Positions 10,787 to 21,769 of a stretch of 64,000 nt of DNA are shown piece after piece. Source of the DNA: Cunninghamia lanceolata. Its lineage: Eukaryota > Streptophyta > Pinopsida > Cupressales > Cupressaceae. The position numbers and the translations under genes are program-made. The DNA is taken from assembly GCA_027924645.1 (NCBI GenBank), contig BSBN01001965.1, positions 14,870,001 through 14,934,000 on the forward strand, given 5' to 3'. The notes under the pieces are model-generated. The model did not search any database and was not told where the DNA came from. It saw only the letters and a list, made by a program, of their open reading frames with translations. Positions within the stretch are counted from its first letter, which is position 1; each line of letters begins with the position of its first letter.

Positions 10787-11092
10787 CTATGTTGTTTCAG
10801 CTGCTAGTGCCTGGAACTTTGCTTTGTATGTTCTGTATCTGCCAATGACAAGGGTTAACACTTTTCCACTTGGACTGTTGGTGATGTGAGCTTGATGTTT
10901 CTGCTTGCTTATCCCCCACTCAACATTTGCCACCCTTTTATGAATTTGTTTGATTTTAACTTTGAAAGTTTTAAGATACACTACCACTCTTCCAAGTTTT
11001 CCTATTGATTCACCAGTGACTATGTTAGTAGCCACAAGTTCCTCAGTAATCATTTTCTTGAAACTTTTCTTTATATCTTTGATCTTGAGCAA
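10787..11092 (-). CDS. Unrecognised open frame, Lys-rich, 101 codons
   Basis: An uninterrupted minus-strand frame starts with MLKIKDIKKSFKKMITEELV and contains GKLGRVVVYLKTFKVKIKQI, HKRVANVEWGISKQKHQ and GKVLTLVIGRYRTYKAKFQA. The pattern is helical and charged, with possible coiled-coil character. No catalytic motif is visible. It lies antisense to, and just upstream of, the plus-strand copia RNase H at 11095, and right of a minus-strand gypsy LTR. It could be a fragment of a Gag or accessory ORF of another element, or a chance frame. No function is proposed. Confidence 0.3.
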   Translation of the reverse strand: MLKIKDIKKSFKKMITEELVATNIVTGESIGKLGRVVVYLKTFKVKIKQIHKRVANVEWGISKQKHQAHITNSPSGKVLTLVIGRYRTYKAKFQALAAETT

Positions 11093-11094
11093 TT

Positions 11095-11910
11095 TATCTT
11101 TATATTCACCAAAGGCTTTTGTGTCTAAATTATGTGAAAGATATGTTAAAGAAGTTTGGAATGGAAGTTTCTAAACTAGTTTGTACTCCCATGGCTACTA
11201 GTTGTAAGTTGAGCAGGAATGATGAATCTCCTAAGGCTGATCAGAGCAAGTATAGATCAATGATTGGAGGACTATTATATCTGCCTACTACTAGACTAGA
11301 TATCATGCATGCAGTCTGTCTTGTCGATAGATTTCAAGCAGATCCTAGAGAGTCACATGTTATGGTAGTGAAGAGGATATTCAAATACTTAAAGGGCACC
11401 TCAGATCATGGTTTGTGGTATCCTAAGAATAACGACTTTACCCTATATGCCTACATAGATGTAGATTGGGCTGGATGTGTAGATGACAGGAAAAGTACTT
11501 GAGTGGTGGTGCATTCATTCCTGGAGATGGAATTGTATCTTGGCTAAGAAATGAGATTCAATATCATTACCTACTGCAAAGGTAGAGTACATTGCTATAG
11601 AATCATGTTGCACACATTTATTATGGATGAAACAAACCCTAAAAGACATCAAAGTTGTGTATGATGAATCAATTCCCATTCCTTGTGATAATATAAGTGC
11701 CATTAACATTTCAAAAAATCTAGTGATGCAATCAAGGACAAAGCATAATTCAATTAGGTATCACTTTCTAAGAGAAAGTTGCAGAGAATAAATTGAAGCT
11801 TGAGTATGTGCCTACAAAGGATCAGATTGCTAACATATTTACTAAGGCTCTTCCTAAGGATATTTTTGAGTATCTCCAGGAGAATTATGGGTTATTTCCC
11901 CTCCTTTGAA
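11095..11910 (+). pseudogene. Copia RNase H domain and pol C-terminus
   Basis: The open part (11119-11502) shows YVKDMLKKFGMEVSKLVCTP, KYRSMIGGLLYLPTTRLDIM, ADPRESHVMVVKRIFKYLKG, then YAYIDVDWAGCVDDRKST, which is the copia RNase H start with Asp in the D-x-DWAG motif. After a stop the frame resumes with a degraded middle (11510-11750). It ends with KLEYVPTKDQIANIFTKALP (about 11790-11860), the conserved copia pol C-terminus. RNase H removes the RNA template during cDNA synthesis. The LTR and polypurine tracts downstream fit its position. Confidence 0.9.
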
Positions 11911-12261
11911 CTAGATGCATAAGTAGTGATAACTTTAAGAAATCCCTTGTGAAAATAGATATAAAATCCTGACACATCTTTCATTTTTTTGAAAAAAAGT
12001 ATTAATTTCTATTGGTGAATATTTCCTTTTTTCAAAAAAATGTTAATTTTATTGGTAAATTTATAGAAAATCTTGGCGAATATTGACAAAAAATAGGAAA
12101 ATACATTGATTACCATGGCGAACCTTCCTTTTTCTAAAAAAATTCCTATGGAAAAGTAAGTGCATGAGTGTGGTAGTGATTGACTAGTTTAAGGTGTAGT
12201 GTTTGTGTCTATAATTCCTTAATTCCATAATATTTTATATCAAACATTGAATATTTTAAAT

Positions 12262-12602
12262 CAGACCTCATTTTTTTTTCACCACCCTTGATTTTATTTA
12301 TAATCTAATGGTTTGGGTTCTATTCCATGGGCGAAAATGTACCTGTGAATCTCTAATGCCCATGGGGCCTGAAATTACATTTAGGCCTCATGGGCATTAG
12401 AGCTTTGTCGGTACAATTTGGCCTGCAAAATTTGATCCCAGCCATTAGATTATAAATTGAGATCAATGACCTAAATACAATTTTGGGCTTGATGGGCGTT
12501 GGAGTTTTGTGGGTACATTTTAACCCATAGAATACAATCCCAATTGTTAGATTATAAATAAAATCAATGGTGGTGATTAAAAAATGGTGATATGGTCCTA
12601 AA
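12262..12602. mobile_element. Fold-back (MITE-like) element with three arms
   Basis: An arm of about 95-105 bp at 12278-12375 recurs inverted at 12480-12580, and a further copy of the inverted arm lies between them at 12385-12478. So one arm is forward and two are reverse, arranged head to tail. Shared landmarks are the TTATAATCTAA block, the TGGGCATTAGAG-like block and the GGTACA-like block. The outer edges carry ACC-rich inverted ends (AGACC / GGTCCT). No coding sequence. A non-autonomous DNA transposon is the simplest reading; no clear target duplication was seen. Confidence 0.65.
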
Positions 12603-12928
12603 GTAACCAATAATTATATAATATTATTGGCAAATTAATTTCATTTTCTACTATAACTTATAAAATTTAGGTGAATCTAATATAATTAGGTATCAAATAT
12701 TGTGGTGAATCTTTTGAGTTTAAAAGTTTAATAAAATAAATGTTTTGGTGATTTAGCTAGGACTAAAATAAAATTTTGTAAAAATATGGTGATTCATGTC
12801 GCATTACAGCTTGTACTATTAGCCAATTGGTGAATTTTAGCCACTAAAAAAGTCATTGTGCAGATGGATCAATCTAGTGTGTATCAGGATTCATTCCTTT
12901 TTGGATTGATGTTTGGAAGTTACCTCTC

Positions 12929-13252
12929 AAGGGGAGTAGGTAGTGGTTTTTGGTGTTTGTTAATGATAGAAGTTGTAAGTGTTACTGAGATTGGAATTTA
13001 CTCCTAAGGGGGAGTATTCAGAGTAGTTGAGAACAATGCAAGTATATGCAATATCATATTCAAAGGGAGAAAGCTTGAAGGAGATGTGTCACCCCTTTCC
13101 ATTAATGTCAAAGGGGGAGAGATTTCAGTGTGGAAAATAAGAGAGAGATAGAGGATAAGATGTGTAAAAGAAAGGGGGAGAATGAGATTAGTACAAAGTT
13201 GTGTCATGATGGTTTTTCACACCATATGTTTCCATCAATGACCAAGGGGGAG
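12929..13252 (+). repeat. Five polypurine-tract repeats upstream of the 3' LTR
   Basis: The AAGGGG(G)AG motif occurs at 12929, 13006, 13110, 13171 and 13244, each within otherwise unrelated sequence. The last one abuts the LTR and would prime plus-strand DNA synthesis. Repeated tracts of this kind are reported for SIRE-like elements. Confidence 0.7.
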
Positions 13253-13254
13253 AT

Positions 13255-14811
13255 TGTTGCAAGTGTGTGCTAATTGGTGTTGTCATTGATCTCAACATGT
13301 TTGTGTTGTCATTGGAGTCAATTATGTCTTCTATTGTTGCTATTGTTGTTTGATTTAGTTTCTTTACTAAAGGTTGTTTAGATGCTTAGTATAGATGCTA
13401 AAGATGTTGAGAATATGATTATGACATTAGATTTCCAAGTTCTTTTGAGAAAAATTGATAAATACTGAAGACGGTGTTGTAAAGATGTATTCTGGCTTAC
13501 AAGATATTGTCTGAGTTTTTGCTCTACACGTCTTCAGTGTTGAAGACCAGACTGTGATGCTTGGATATGTTTTAGATAAGTAGTTAAAGATTTTAACTCC
13601 AGATTTTGGTCCTCCAAAACACTATGGCTTGAGAGTTATGTTCACCAGTTTGAAAATTGTGCCTCACAGAGTTTGCAGTGTGATTGGGAGAAAGTGTTTT
13701 GCTCTGCATTTCTTTGCAATTTGGTTTTTGGTCTTGCAGATCTAGATATATGTTTATAAGTTCCTTATCTATCTTGATTCTAGAGGATTTGTGATTTGGT
13801 TCTCTGTAAATAAATTTCTTGTGTAGCAGAGTTTGACAATGTTGGTTATGAGCAATCTGTGAACTGTCCTCAAGTAAGATTTGTTGTAGCTAGTTTTGTT
13901 TGTTCCCAGTTGATCTGATGTTGTTCATAGATGTTTCTAGATTATGTTAAAGGCTTGTACTTGATCCGTAAGCTATGGTTATGTTCTTGGAAGGATGTGA
14001 CTAAGTGTTCTTGGTGTTTACACATGACTAGCTGACTTCAGTATTAACACTAATTGCAGATTTTCTTTGTGGATTAAGGAAGCATGTTGAATCATGTGAA
14101 GATGTTTTTGGGTCTGAGCTAAGCTGTGAAGAGTTCCACTTTCATTCTTTTTCTCTATAGAATGTTTAGGTCCAGACCTAACTTGAATCATGTATGTTTG
14201 TTGACCCTGGAGATTGTTTCAAGGTTTGTAGAGTGTGTTGCCGACCTTGGTGAATGTTTCAAGGTTGATGATGATATAAATAAGTGTAAAGGATTCATGA
14301 ATTTGGTGTGCATAGAGGATATTTTTCCAGGGATACGAGTGTAGATGTGCAAGTGATAATTTTTGGGCTTCATTGGAACTGAACTCAAGCATGTGGTAGA
14401 TGCGATCATATCAGTTTATGGCAGTGAGCTATTCTCTTCTCTCTTTCTTATTTAATGGGTAGTGAGTCCATTTGGATAGTGAGCCTTTCTTTCTTTAGGG
14501 CAATAAGCCCTAGGCAGTTAGCCCTTTGACAATGAGCCTTTGTAATTCTGTATTGCTACTACATTATATTGTGAGCTAATCCTCACTGTGATTTTTCCCT
14601 TTTAGGGTTTTCCATGTAAAAATCTGGTGTTCTCTTGTGCATGGTGTTGATATGTTTAAGTTTCTATTATCTACTCTTCATTCTTAACATTCATAAAAGA
14701 TTAAGGGTTTAAGTGAACTAATGTGGATGTCAGTTTCTTTATAAGGGTTTAAAGTTTTGATATAATTGATTCACCCCCCCCCCTCCCCCTCTCAATTGTC
14801 TTATTCCTTCA
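13255..14811 (+). repeat. 3' LTR of the SIRE-like copia element
   Basis: The LTR starts TGTTGCAAGTG immediately after the last polypurine tract. Near its end is a leader-like block with GGGTTTTCCATGTAAAAATC and then a C-rich run before TCTCAATTG, both shared with the LTRs at 40593-41276 and 44138-44841. The end at 14811 (CCTTCA) is inferred by analogy with those and is uncertain. Length would be about 1.56 kb. Confidence 0.6.
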
Positions 14812-17800
14812 AAAAGGATCTCTAGACATACAAGTCAACACAACATATCTAGTAAAACTAAGGTAGGTTTCCAAAAATAGATTTCATCATTAAAACATAA
14901 GTTCAAACAATTTTGTGGGAAATATTAGGACATCCATGAAGAAAACAAACCAATACATGTCTAGTACTAAGCTGGGATCTCATAATTTTTTTCCACAAGC
15001 AATTTTGAACACTTAGAATAGTGACATAAATCTTGTAGGGAAGATCAAGATGATAGTACATATGACTAAAATATAAGAAATTTGCTAGTAAGCCCAACGT
15101 CCACAAATTAACAAAATCATTGAAACTTAATTTTTTTTTAAGGAAACCAACTCAAACCTTTTACTAATGACTTAAGAACTTAAAAAAGTAATCCATGGTC
15201 ATTCTAAAGAGTAAAGAAAATACTTCTTTTTGACCAAAAGGGAAGGAGAAAGAAAACTAGGTAGACAAACTAAACCTAAGAAAAAGGAAAAAATGAGGTC
15301 TATATTTTGCCAAAAGAAAAGTGGGATGTGTATGCAAGGCACAACATGAAACTAATTTTAATATTCAGTTTGAGTTGTGATATCATATAATTTTTTTAAT
15401 CTATTTAAATCTCATTAGATCACAATATCATTTAAATTATCAATTAAGCAATAATAAGAAGGTTGGTGTTAGGAAAACATTATAATATTATTCAATTAAT
15501 CTTAGATTAACTAAATGTAATAAATTTATAAGTATCAAGATATCATGCATTCACAAGTTATCAAAATCTACTTACCAAGAATCTTGCCTTCAATAGGGCT
15601 ATCATTTCCATTAGTCATGACCATACTCATAGATAATCATATTATCAAAGAATGTAACCACATAAATAATATCTTAGAAAATAATATTAGCATAAATCTC
15701 TAGATCTTGTACTTCATACCCAAATAAATCCTACTATTAGAGATTAGGTCACCTTATCTAATTTTTTACTTACTCACTCATACATTACTAATTAGACCTT
15801 ATTTACCAAAATAAATTTTTTTAAAAAATTTAATAATGAAAGACAATTAATGTGAAGTCTATGTATCAAAAGTCAAAATATTATAAGGTCTCATGTAGGT
15901 TCCACCATTTAACTAGAGTTAATGAGATCATTAAGCATATCGAGTGTGACTAGAGTTATAATAGTAAGTGGTCCTCATAGCTTAAAGTAAATAAACTAAC
16001 AATATTCAAACCTTAACAATGATGCATAACTAACAACATGATGTTTCTAGTTAAAGAGTCATCCATAGAGTTCACTTACCATCCTAATATTACCAAAATT
16101 ACACTAGAGCAAGGGTAAAAAGGTTCACCAAAGGATCCCAGTAACTAACAACATCAGAGTTTAGAAGTAGGAAGAGGTGCTATGGGGTCAAAAAGAAGGT
16201 TGAACCTTACAACATACACAAAGATAAAATCCACACTTGTAGAGGCCAACTTGCACAAAGAGTAGTCAATTTAAATAATGGGATATCCTCATCTATGTCA
16301 ACCCTAAAACTAGTATTCCAAAGTCTAGAGACTAAGTGTAAAGTACTCATTCCATGACAAAAGTTATTGAAGTAAATATTCCACATAATTACATCATACT
16401 CATGTAAAAGATAGATCTCATAAATATTAATCAATAAAAGTCATTAAATCTTACAAATCACATGCTTGATCCTAGTATTAGCACTATAAAAGAATATACA
16501 ATATTCATTGGCTTTCATGCCATCAATCATCCAATTATAATTACAAGGGACAATAATCATGTATAATATATAAGAATAATAAATCAAATCAAACTCTCGC
16601 CACCACGAACCCCACATGGTCCTCCTCAAGCCGAAAGATGGGAAAATGGCTCAGGCTCTTTTTTGCCCAATCCTAAAGTAATTACACTTCCTAGGATCCC
16701 TTCATAACACAAACGAAACGTCTACCAACCTGGAAACAACTAGCATAAGGGAACACCCAATGTAACCTAAAGTCTAAGTGCAAATCTAAACGAGGATGTG
16801 CAAATGTCTCACAGCAGGATGTGATAGAGATATATATAAATAATGTTTTGTTTGACAAATATTCATCTATTTCAATGAATCCCCAGCTTGGCCAAGCATA
16901 TAAAATAGTTTAAGGTCAAATCCTAAAAAGAGGAAAAGCCATCTATGATATTCCACATTCAGCATCCTAGCCCAAAAATTAACCCCAAACACACATAAAA
17001 GATAATCCACTTACTTTTTTAAAAAAAACAACCCATGTTCATCTAAAATCCATTTCTAATCCCTTTCTTTAGCATAATTTAGGAAAACATACTTTCAAGC
17101 AAGTAATAAATAGCAACATCATTTATTCATTCTAATGCAATTATATATATAGAATCTATAAATTGGTTATATTCCCTACCCATATTTCATTCTTTTCAAT
17201 ATTTTGAAGAAAACTAATGTTAACTACGTTCAACCCACAAAATAGTTTATATTTCAAAGCAATTAATTATAACAAGGATTTAAAAAGAGTGTATAAATAA
17301 TGGCAGCAACACATTTATTTATAAATCAAAGGCATATGTAATAATCAGAAAATGCAATATCTATGTTCAAAATAATAAGCTAAATGCTACAGGAAGTAAT
17401 AAATCAAGCTACAAGAGGTATTAAATAAAGATTTAGGCACAAAGAAAGTCTTCAGTGACAAGAAGAACAATATGGTGACATGGATAAAATGACTGCTAAA
17501 ACAAAAGTAAAATAAATAACAACTATAGGATTAAATTTTCTTCTGCTATATAAATTGTCTTAGTATGCTATAGGGGCAGTGATTAATTCTCAATATAAAA
17601 GAAGATAAGTCTATTAAGATAGGGTCAATTATTCAACAGTGATAGGGTTTAAACAAAACATAAAACAAGAACAAGAAAATTGTGACAGAGATTAAGATGA
17701 CTGCTGCGACAAGAGCCACAATTAGCTGCCTAGCGTTAAAACAGGTCGTTACCACTAACAAGGAGATACCACACTGACCATTCAAAGAGTGTAGAAGCTG

Positions 17801-19829
17801 GTAACATAGGCGATCTATAGTTTAGGAGGCCGTTGGAAGTTAGTTATGGTCAACCACTCTTCTATTACACAATACAAAACAAGGGCAATAGAAGTAACAA
17901 ACCAGAGGATACTAGATGATATAAAAATGAGGAAAAGTAGTCTACTCTATGTATTTTGGAATGAAAATAGAAATTATAAGAGAGAGAGGATGTAAACCAC
18001 TATGCAATTAAGAGCTCCAACAAAACATATAGCTAGGACAAGAAGAATATTTGGGGTTCCTTGGAAGCCTCCCAAGAATGGTCAAGATCCTATTTTGATC
18101 TTTCAACCTCCATAGGAAATGAATATCTAAAATACATTGAAGAAGTGTGTGTTCTTATCCTATGTGCATCTAGAAATTAATAATAGTGACAAAATGTTAT
18201 GAGTATCAAATCCTAGGTCTACAAGGATTGCTAAGCTAGTGTGTATGAGATTAGATAAGAGGATGTGAAAACCCAATAGGTGTCAAGAACACAACAATTG
18301 ATGTTACAAATGATAATAGAAATAAAACACAAGGCTAGAACACTATCACCACATGCAAGATAGAGAGATGAAAACATAGAAAACCCAAAAGCAAGATGTC
18401 CTCAATAAAGTAGATATGCCAAGGAAACCCTAGTTGGATGTAGAGTGCTCAAAATCTTTGAAGAGTGGTGGTAAAATAGTGATGATCAGATTCACGTGAG
18501 AGCTTTACATTGCCAAGAGATAAAAGAGTTACATATTACTATGTTAGAGCCAAAGAATGCAAGAGATTGATCAAGAATGCTTGGAGATATAAAAAAATGA
18601 AGTTAGAAGGGAAAGTCGGGAGGTCCAAGGTCTTAACCAATTGTTAGGATTTGTATCATGGCAATTACCAAAACTTGGGTGCTCAACAAGGTAGGAAAAA
18701 TGCTAAAAAATAGTTGTCGTATGATAGAATGTTGGATGATGCTAATGTGTCACATGGATGTCCACACGTCATGCTGGCATCTAGGTAGCATCAAATTTTA
18801 AAAGCTTTGGTCACTAAGGAAAGATGAGATTAATGCAAAAAAAAAAGATTTACACAAATGGGCCATGAGAAAACAAGAACATAAGCATAACCTTAGCATC
18901 GACAAAAAAAAAAGGCTAAGGCAAGAGCCAAATGAGTCTAAAAACATGCTAAGGGTTACACATACTATAAAGTAGGTCCAAAACATAATGTGAAATTGCA
19001 AGGGTATGCAATTTTCTATGTTATAAGAATATAACTCAAAAGAAAGATGCCATGGACTAGATGGAAGTGACTAATTTCTTCTTTAGGTTAACTTTTGACC
19101 TAGACTTATAGACCTTGGCCATTTGGGTAGTGGCCCCTTCTTCTATTAAACCCAACATAGATTTATCCCTCAAGAGATAACATGTCGACCTATGATGAAG
19201 AGGGTTGGAAATGTGTCTATAGTTGATATAGCACAATTGGTGAATCATACTGTGGACCTAAATTTTTAAGACACCATGAATTCTAAAACAATCATCACAC
19301 TATGGACATAAATTCATAAATGGTGGCAAATCAACTATGTATGTCATAGTGCATAATCCTTCCACCACACTTTTAGATATTGTATCATTTTTCCATCATC
19401 ATTTTGAGAGATAAATATTCCTAATCCTCTTATTTAATTATCAAATTTACTTTAATTCAATTATGAATCCCAAATCTAATTAGTCTAATTATAATTTATA
19501 GTTATTAATCACATTTATTTATTTGACCTAAATTATTCATGTGAACCACTTTATTTCCTTGCAATAGTAAGGTTAGAGAATTATATCCCGGTCGGCAACA
19601 ATGCAACTTTAGAAGTATGATATTAATGTTTCGAAATTTCTGAGGATTATGTTTACAAACCTAAGACGAGATAAGTTCAAGGAAAATTGTTTTTTTCTTT
19701 CCCGTTTACCAAAAAAAATATACAGAAAATTGAGTCAGGTCATAAATAATGTTAACGCCCGCTTCTCAATAACAAGATCACGCTCATGCCTTCATAAAGT
19801 TCTCTTTAGCATTCAACAACTGAAGACAA
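14812..19829. other. About 5 kb without recognisable genes
   Basis: AT-rich sequence on both strands with only short chance frames. No RT, integrase, gag, PPR or splice-bounded exon pattern was recognised. Old LTR or untranslated retroelement sequence is likely but not shown. Confidence 0.4.
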
Positions 19830-19854
19830 TTATATATATATATATATATATATA
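19830..19854. repeat. (TA)n microsatellite
   Basis: Twelve uninterrupted TA units upstream of the gene-like region at 20137. Confidence 0.95.
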
Positions 19855-20120
19855 AGTCCAGCTTCAATGTACATAGATAATTTTAATTTCTTGGATCAAC
19901 TGAAGACAAGTTTCTCACACCACTTACTGCACTATCCTCAATAATTTCTTTATGGACTTACTGGACTGCGCATAAACGCTCTTATTCAATCTTAATCATT
20001 TAACTCCTCTGCCCGTGCATGAAATTAGGGTGCTTATTGCTATGATAAAAACCCTACTGCCATATTACATCAAACTATAGAGTCAGTGCAGAGAAAAGGC
20101 AAAAATCAGAATACAAGAAA

Positions 20121-20216
20121 CAAGAGGAAAGGAGTTATGGGTTCTTGCATCTCAACTCCCATGGTAAACAAGAGGAAAGGAGTTATGGATTCTTCGGTCT
20201 CGCCTCCTACGAATCC
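20121..20216 (+). repeat. 48-bp tandem duplication containing the start codon
   Basis: Two units of 48 bp (20121-20168 and 20169-20216) share CAAGAGGAAAGGAGTTATGG and a similar remainder. The period equals 16 codons, so the second unit stays in frame. Each unit contains an ATG in the same context, giving MGSCISTP from the first and MDSSVSPP from the second. Confidence 0.85.
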
Positions 20217-20597
20217 TATGAAAAAGAAGAATTTAAAACATTACACAAATTAGAAGAATGACAAGGTCTGCTTACATAGAATTATCTTTTTTTCTTTTTT
20301 CGATTGATATCAGTTTGATTTATAACTTTCAGCTAACATGGAAAATCTGCATGAAGATTGCTTGTTTTCAATTTTTTTGATGTTATGTGTTGTGCATTTG
20401 TGCAGAATAAAAACGATATTAAAAACAATGAAAGAATTGGAGATGAAAGCAATGAAGATGTTGATCTGAAAGAGAATTCAGAGTTCTCATTTCGACACCT
20501 AGTCACTGATCCAGAAAACGATATATGCCAAGCTTGTGTCCTTTTAGGTCGGAAACCGTGTCCTATTGGATCGGATAAGGAATCCTACTCTTTATAG
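20137..20597 (+). pseudogene. Two-exon host-gene-like region, N-myristoylation start, damaged
   Basis: ATG at 20137 opens a frame MGSCISTPMVNKRKGVMDSS followed by a Lys-rich patch. Met-Gly with Ser/Cys nearby is an N-myristoylation/palmitoylation-type start, which would place the protein at membranes. A stop (TAG) interrupts at 20251. If ignored, exon 1 ends at a GT donor at 20266 in phase 0, and exon 2 starts at 20406 after a good TTTGTGCAG acceptor, also in phase 0. Exon 2 reads NKNDIKNNERIGDESNEDVD and on to FRHLVTDPENDICQACVLLG, stopping at 20597 or splicing earlier (AG|GT at about 20548). Similar starts occur in plant EDR2-like (DUF1336) and other lipidated proteins, but I cannot assign it. 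The upstream sequence looks promoter-like. Confidence 0.4.
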
Positions 20598-21047
20598 GCA
20601 AAATCTATGCCTATAACGAGTAGCATTACTTTTAAGTATAGTGTTTGGGCCGCCAGTAATTTTTGAAATGGCTTCTGTAACCCATCATTTTTGTAAATTG
20701 GTTTTGTTTTTAGGTTCTCCACCTGAATGTATGCTACATGTACCATGTTTTGTGTTTTTGAATATAAAATCAAAATTTCACTACTTTATGATAAATGTGA
20801 ATTTGAATTTGCATGAGCCCTGGGAATTTCTTAGAGATAAACAAAATCTGAGGTGTATGATATAGAAAATTAATTAAATTTTAATCTAGAAGGTGAAATT
20901 TCTGCGCAACTGGATGGCCGTTTTTCCTTTTTTGGAGTTTAGAGTAAAAACTGTTAGTCTCAGATGCCATTTACATCGGATTGGTTTTTCTATCGGCAGC
21001 ATAAACATCTTAACCTTGTCGCATTCCATTAACATGTGGTGCTTGAG
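20598..21047 (+). other. Unassigned stretch downstream of the gene-like region
   Basis: Possible further splice acceptors occur (a T-rich run ending in TTTAG at about 20713, and a TCTAG near 20890). No exon could be joined with confidence. It may be intron or decayed host sequence. Confidence 0.3.
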
Positions 21048-21690
21048 TGATCTAGAATGCATGAATAATTTGAACTCTTTTAGCTTAGTGCCAAAGATGC
21101 TAGATGAATTTTACAATAATTCCAAATACCCAACACACAAATGAACATTTATGTGCCTGAATTGGATGGAAAGTATTGTAAGGTGGTTTTCTGAATTCAT
21201 CTGGCTGAGATGCACATGCTCTGCCCTGTTTCGATCTCCAGCTGTATTCATTATGTTATCAGCACTCAGAGAGAGATGTTTGAATGATCTAGAATGCATG
21301 AATAATTTGGTCACCTTTAGCTTAGTGCCAAAGATGTTCGGTGAATTTTACAATAATTCTGAATACTCAACACAAATAAACATTTATGTGCCTGAATTGG
21401 ATGGAAAATATTGTAAGCTGGTTTTCTGAATTCATCTGCCTGAGATGCCCATGCTCTGCTCTGTTTCGATCTCCAGCTGTCCTCTTTATGATATCAGCAC
21501 TCTGTGAGAGAGAGATTATGTGCCTGAATTGGATGGAAAGTACTGTACGCTTGTTTTATGAACTCATCTGGTTTAGATGCACATGCTCTGTTTTGTTTCA
21601 ATCTTCAGTTGTATTCACTGTAAGGTTGTTTTATGAATTCATCTGGTTGAGATGCACATACTCTGTTTTGTTTCCATCTTAATCTTCAGC
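21048..21690. repeat. Tandem array with units of decreasing length
   Basis: The block beginning TGATCTAGAATGCATGAATAA occurs at 21048 and 21285 (period 237). The block CCTGAATTGGATGGAAA occurs at 21156, 21391 and 21523 (periods 235 and 132), and the TTGTTTTATGAA-TTCATCTGG part recurs 76 bp later. So there are two full units, one that has lost its first part, and one shorter still. No coding role is evident. Confidence 0.8.
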
Positions 21691-21769
21691 TGTAGAGAGA
21701 GACTATTAGAAAATTGTCTCGGTGTGGCCATGTGGAGATTGCAGTCATGATGAATGGCTTCTTTCTGAT

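Larger units (their letters stand above)
11095..14811 (+). mobile_element. 3' half of a plus-strand copia (SIRE-like) element
   Basis: Content in order: end of RT linker and RNase H (11095-11910), non-coding 3' region with a fold-back insertion, five repeated polypurine tracts (12929-13252), and a long 3' LTR starting at 13255. Repeated polypurine tracts and a long LTR are traits of the SIRE/Maximus group; the lineage call is inference. Everything upstream of RNase H (LTR, gag, protease, integrase, RT) is missing. Confidence 0.8.

Noticed and set aside
21048..21690. CRISPR-like array of repeats and spacers
   Set aside because: Units are hundreds of bases long, imperfect, and directly adjacent without spacers; the context is eukaryotic.
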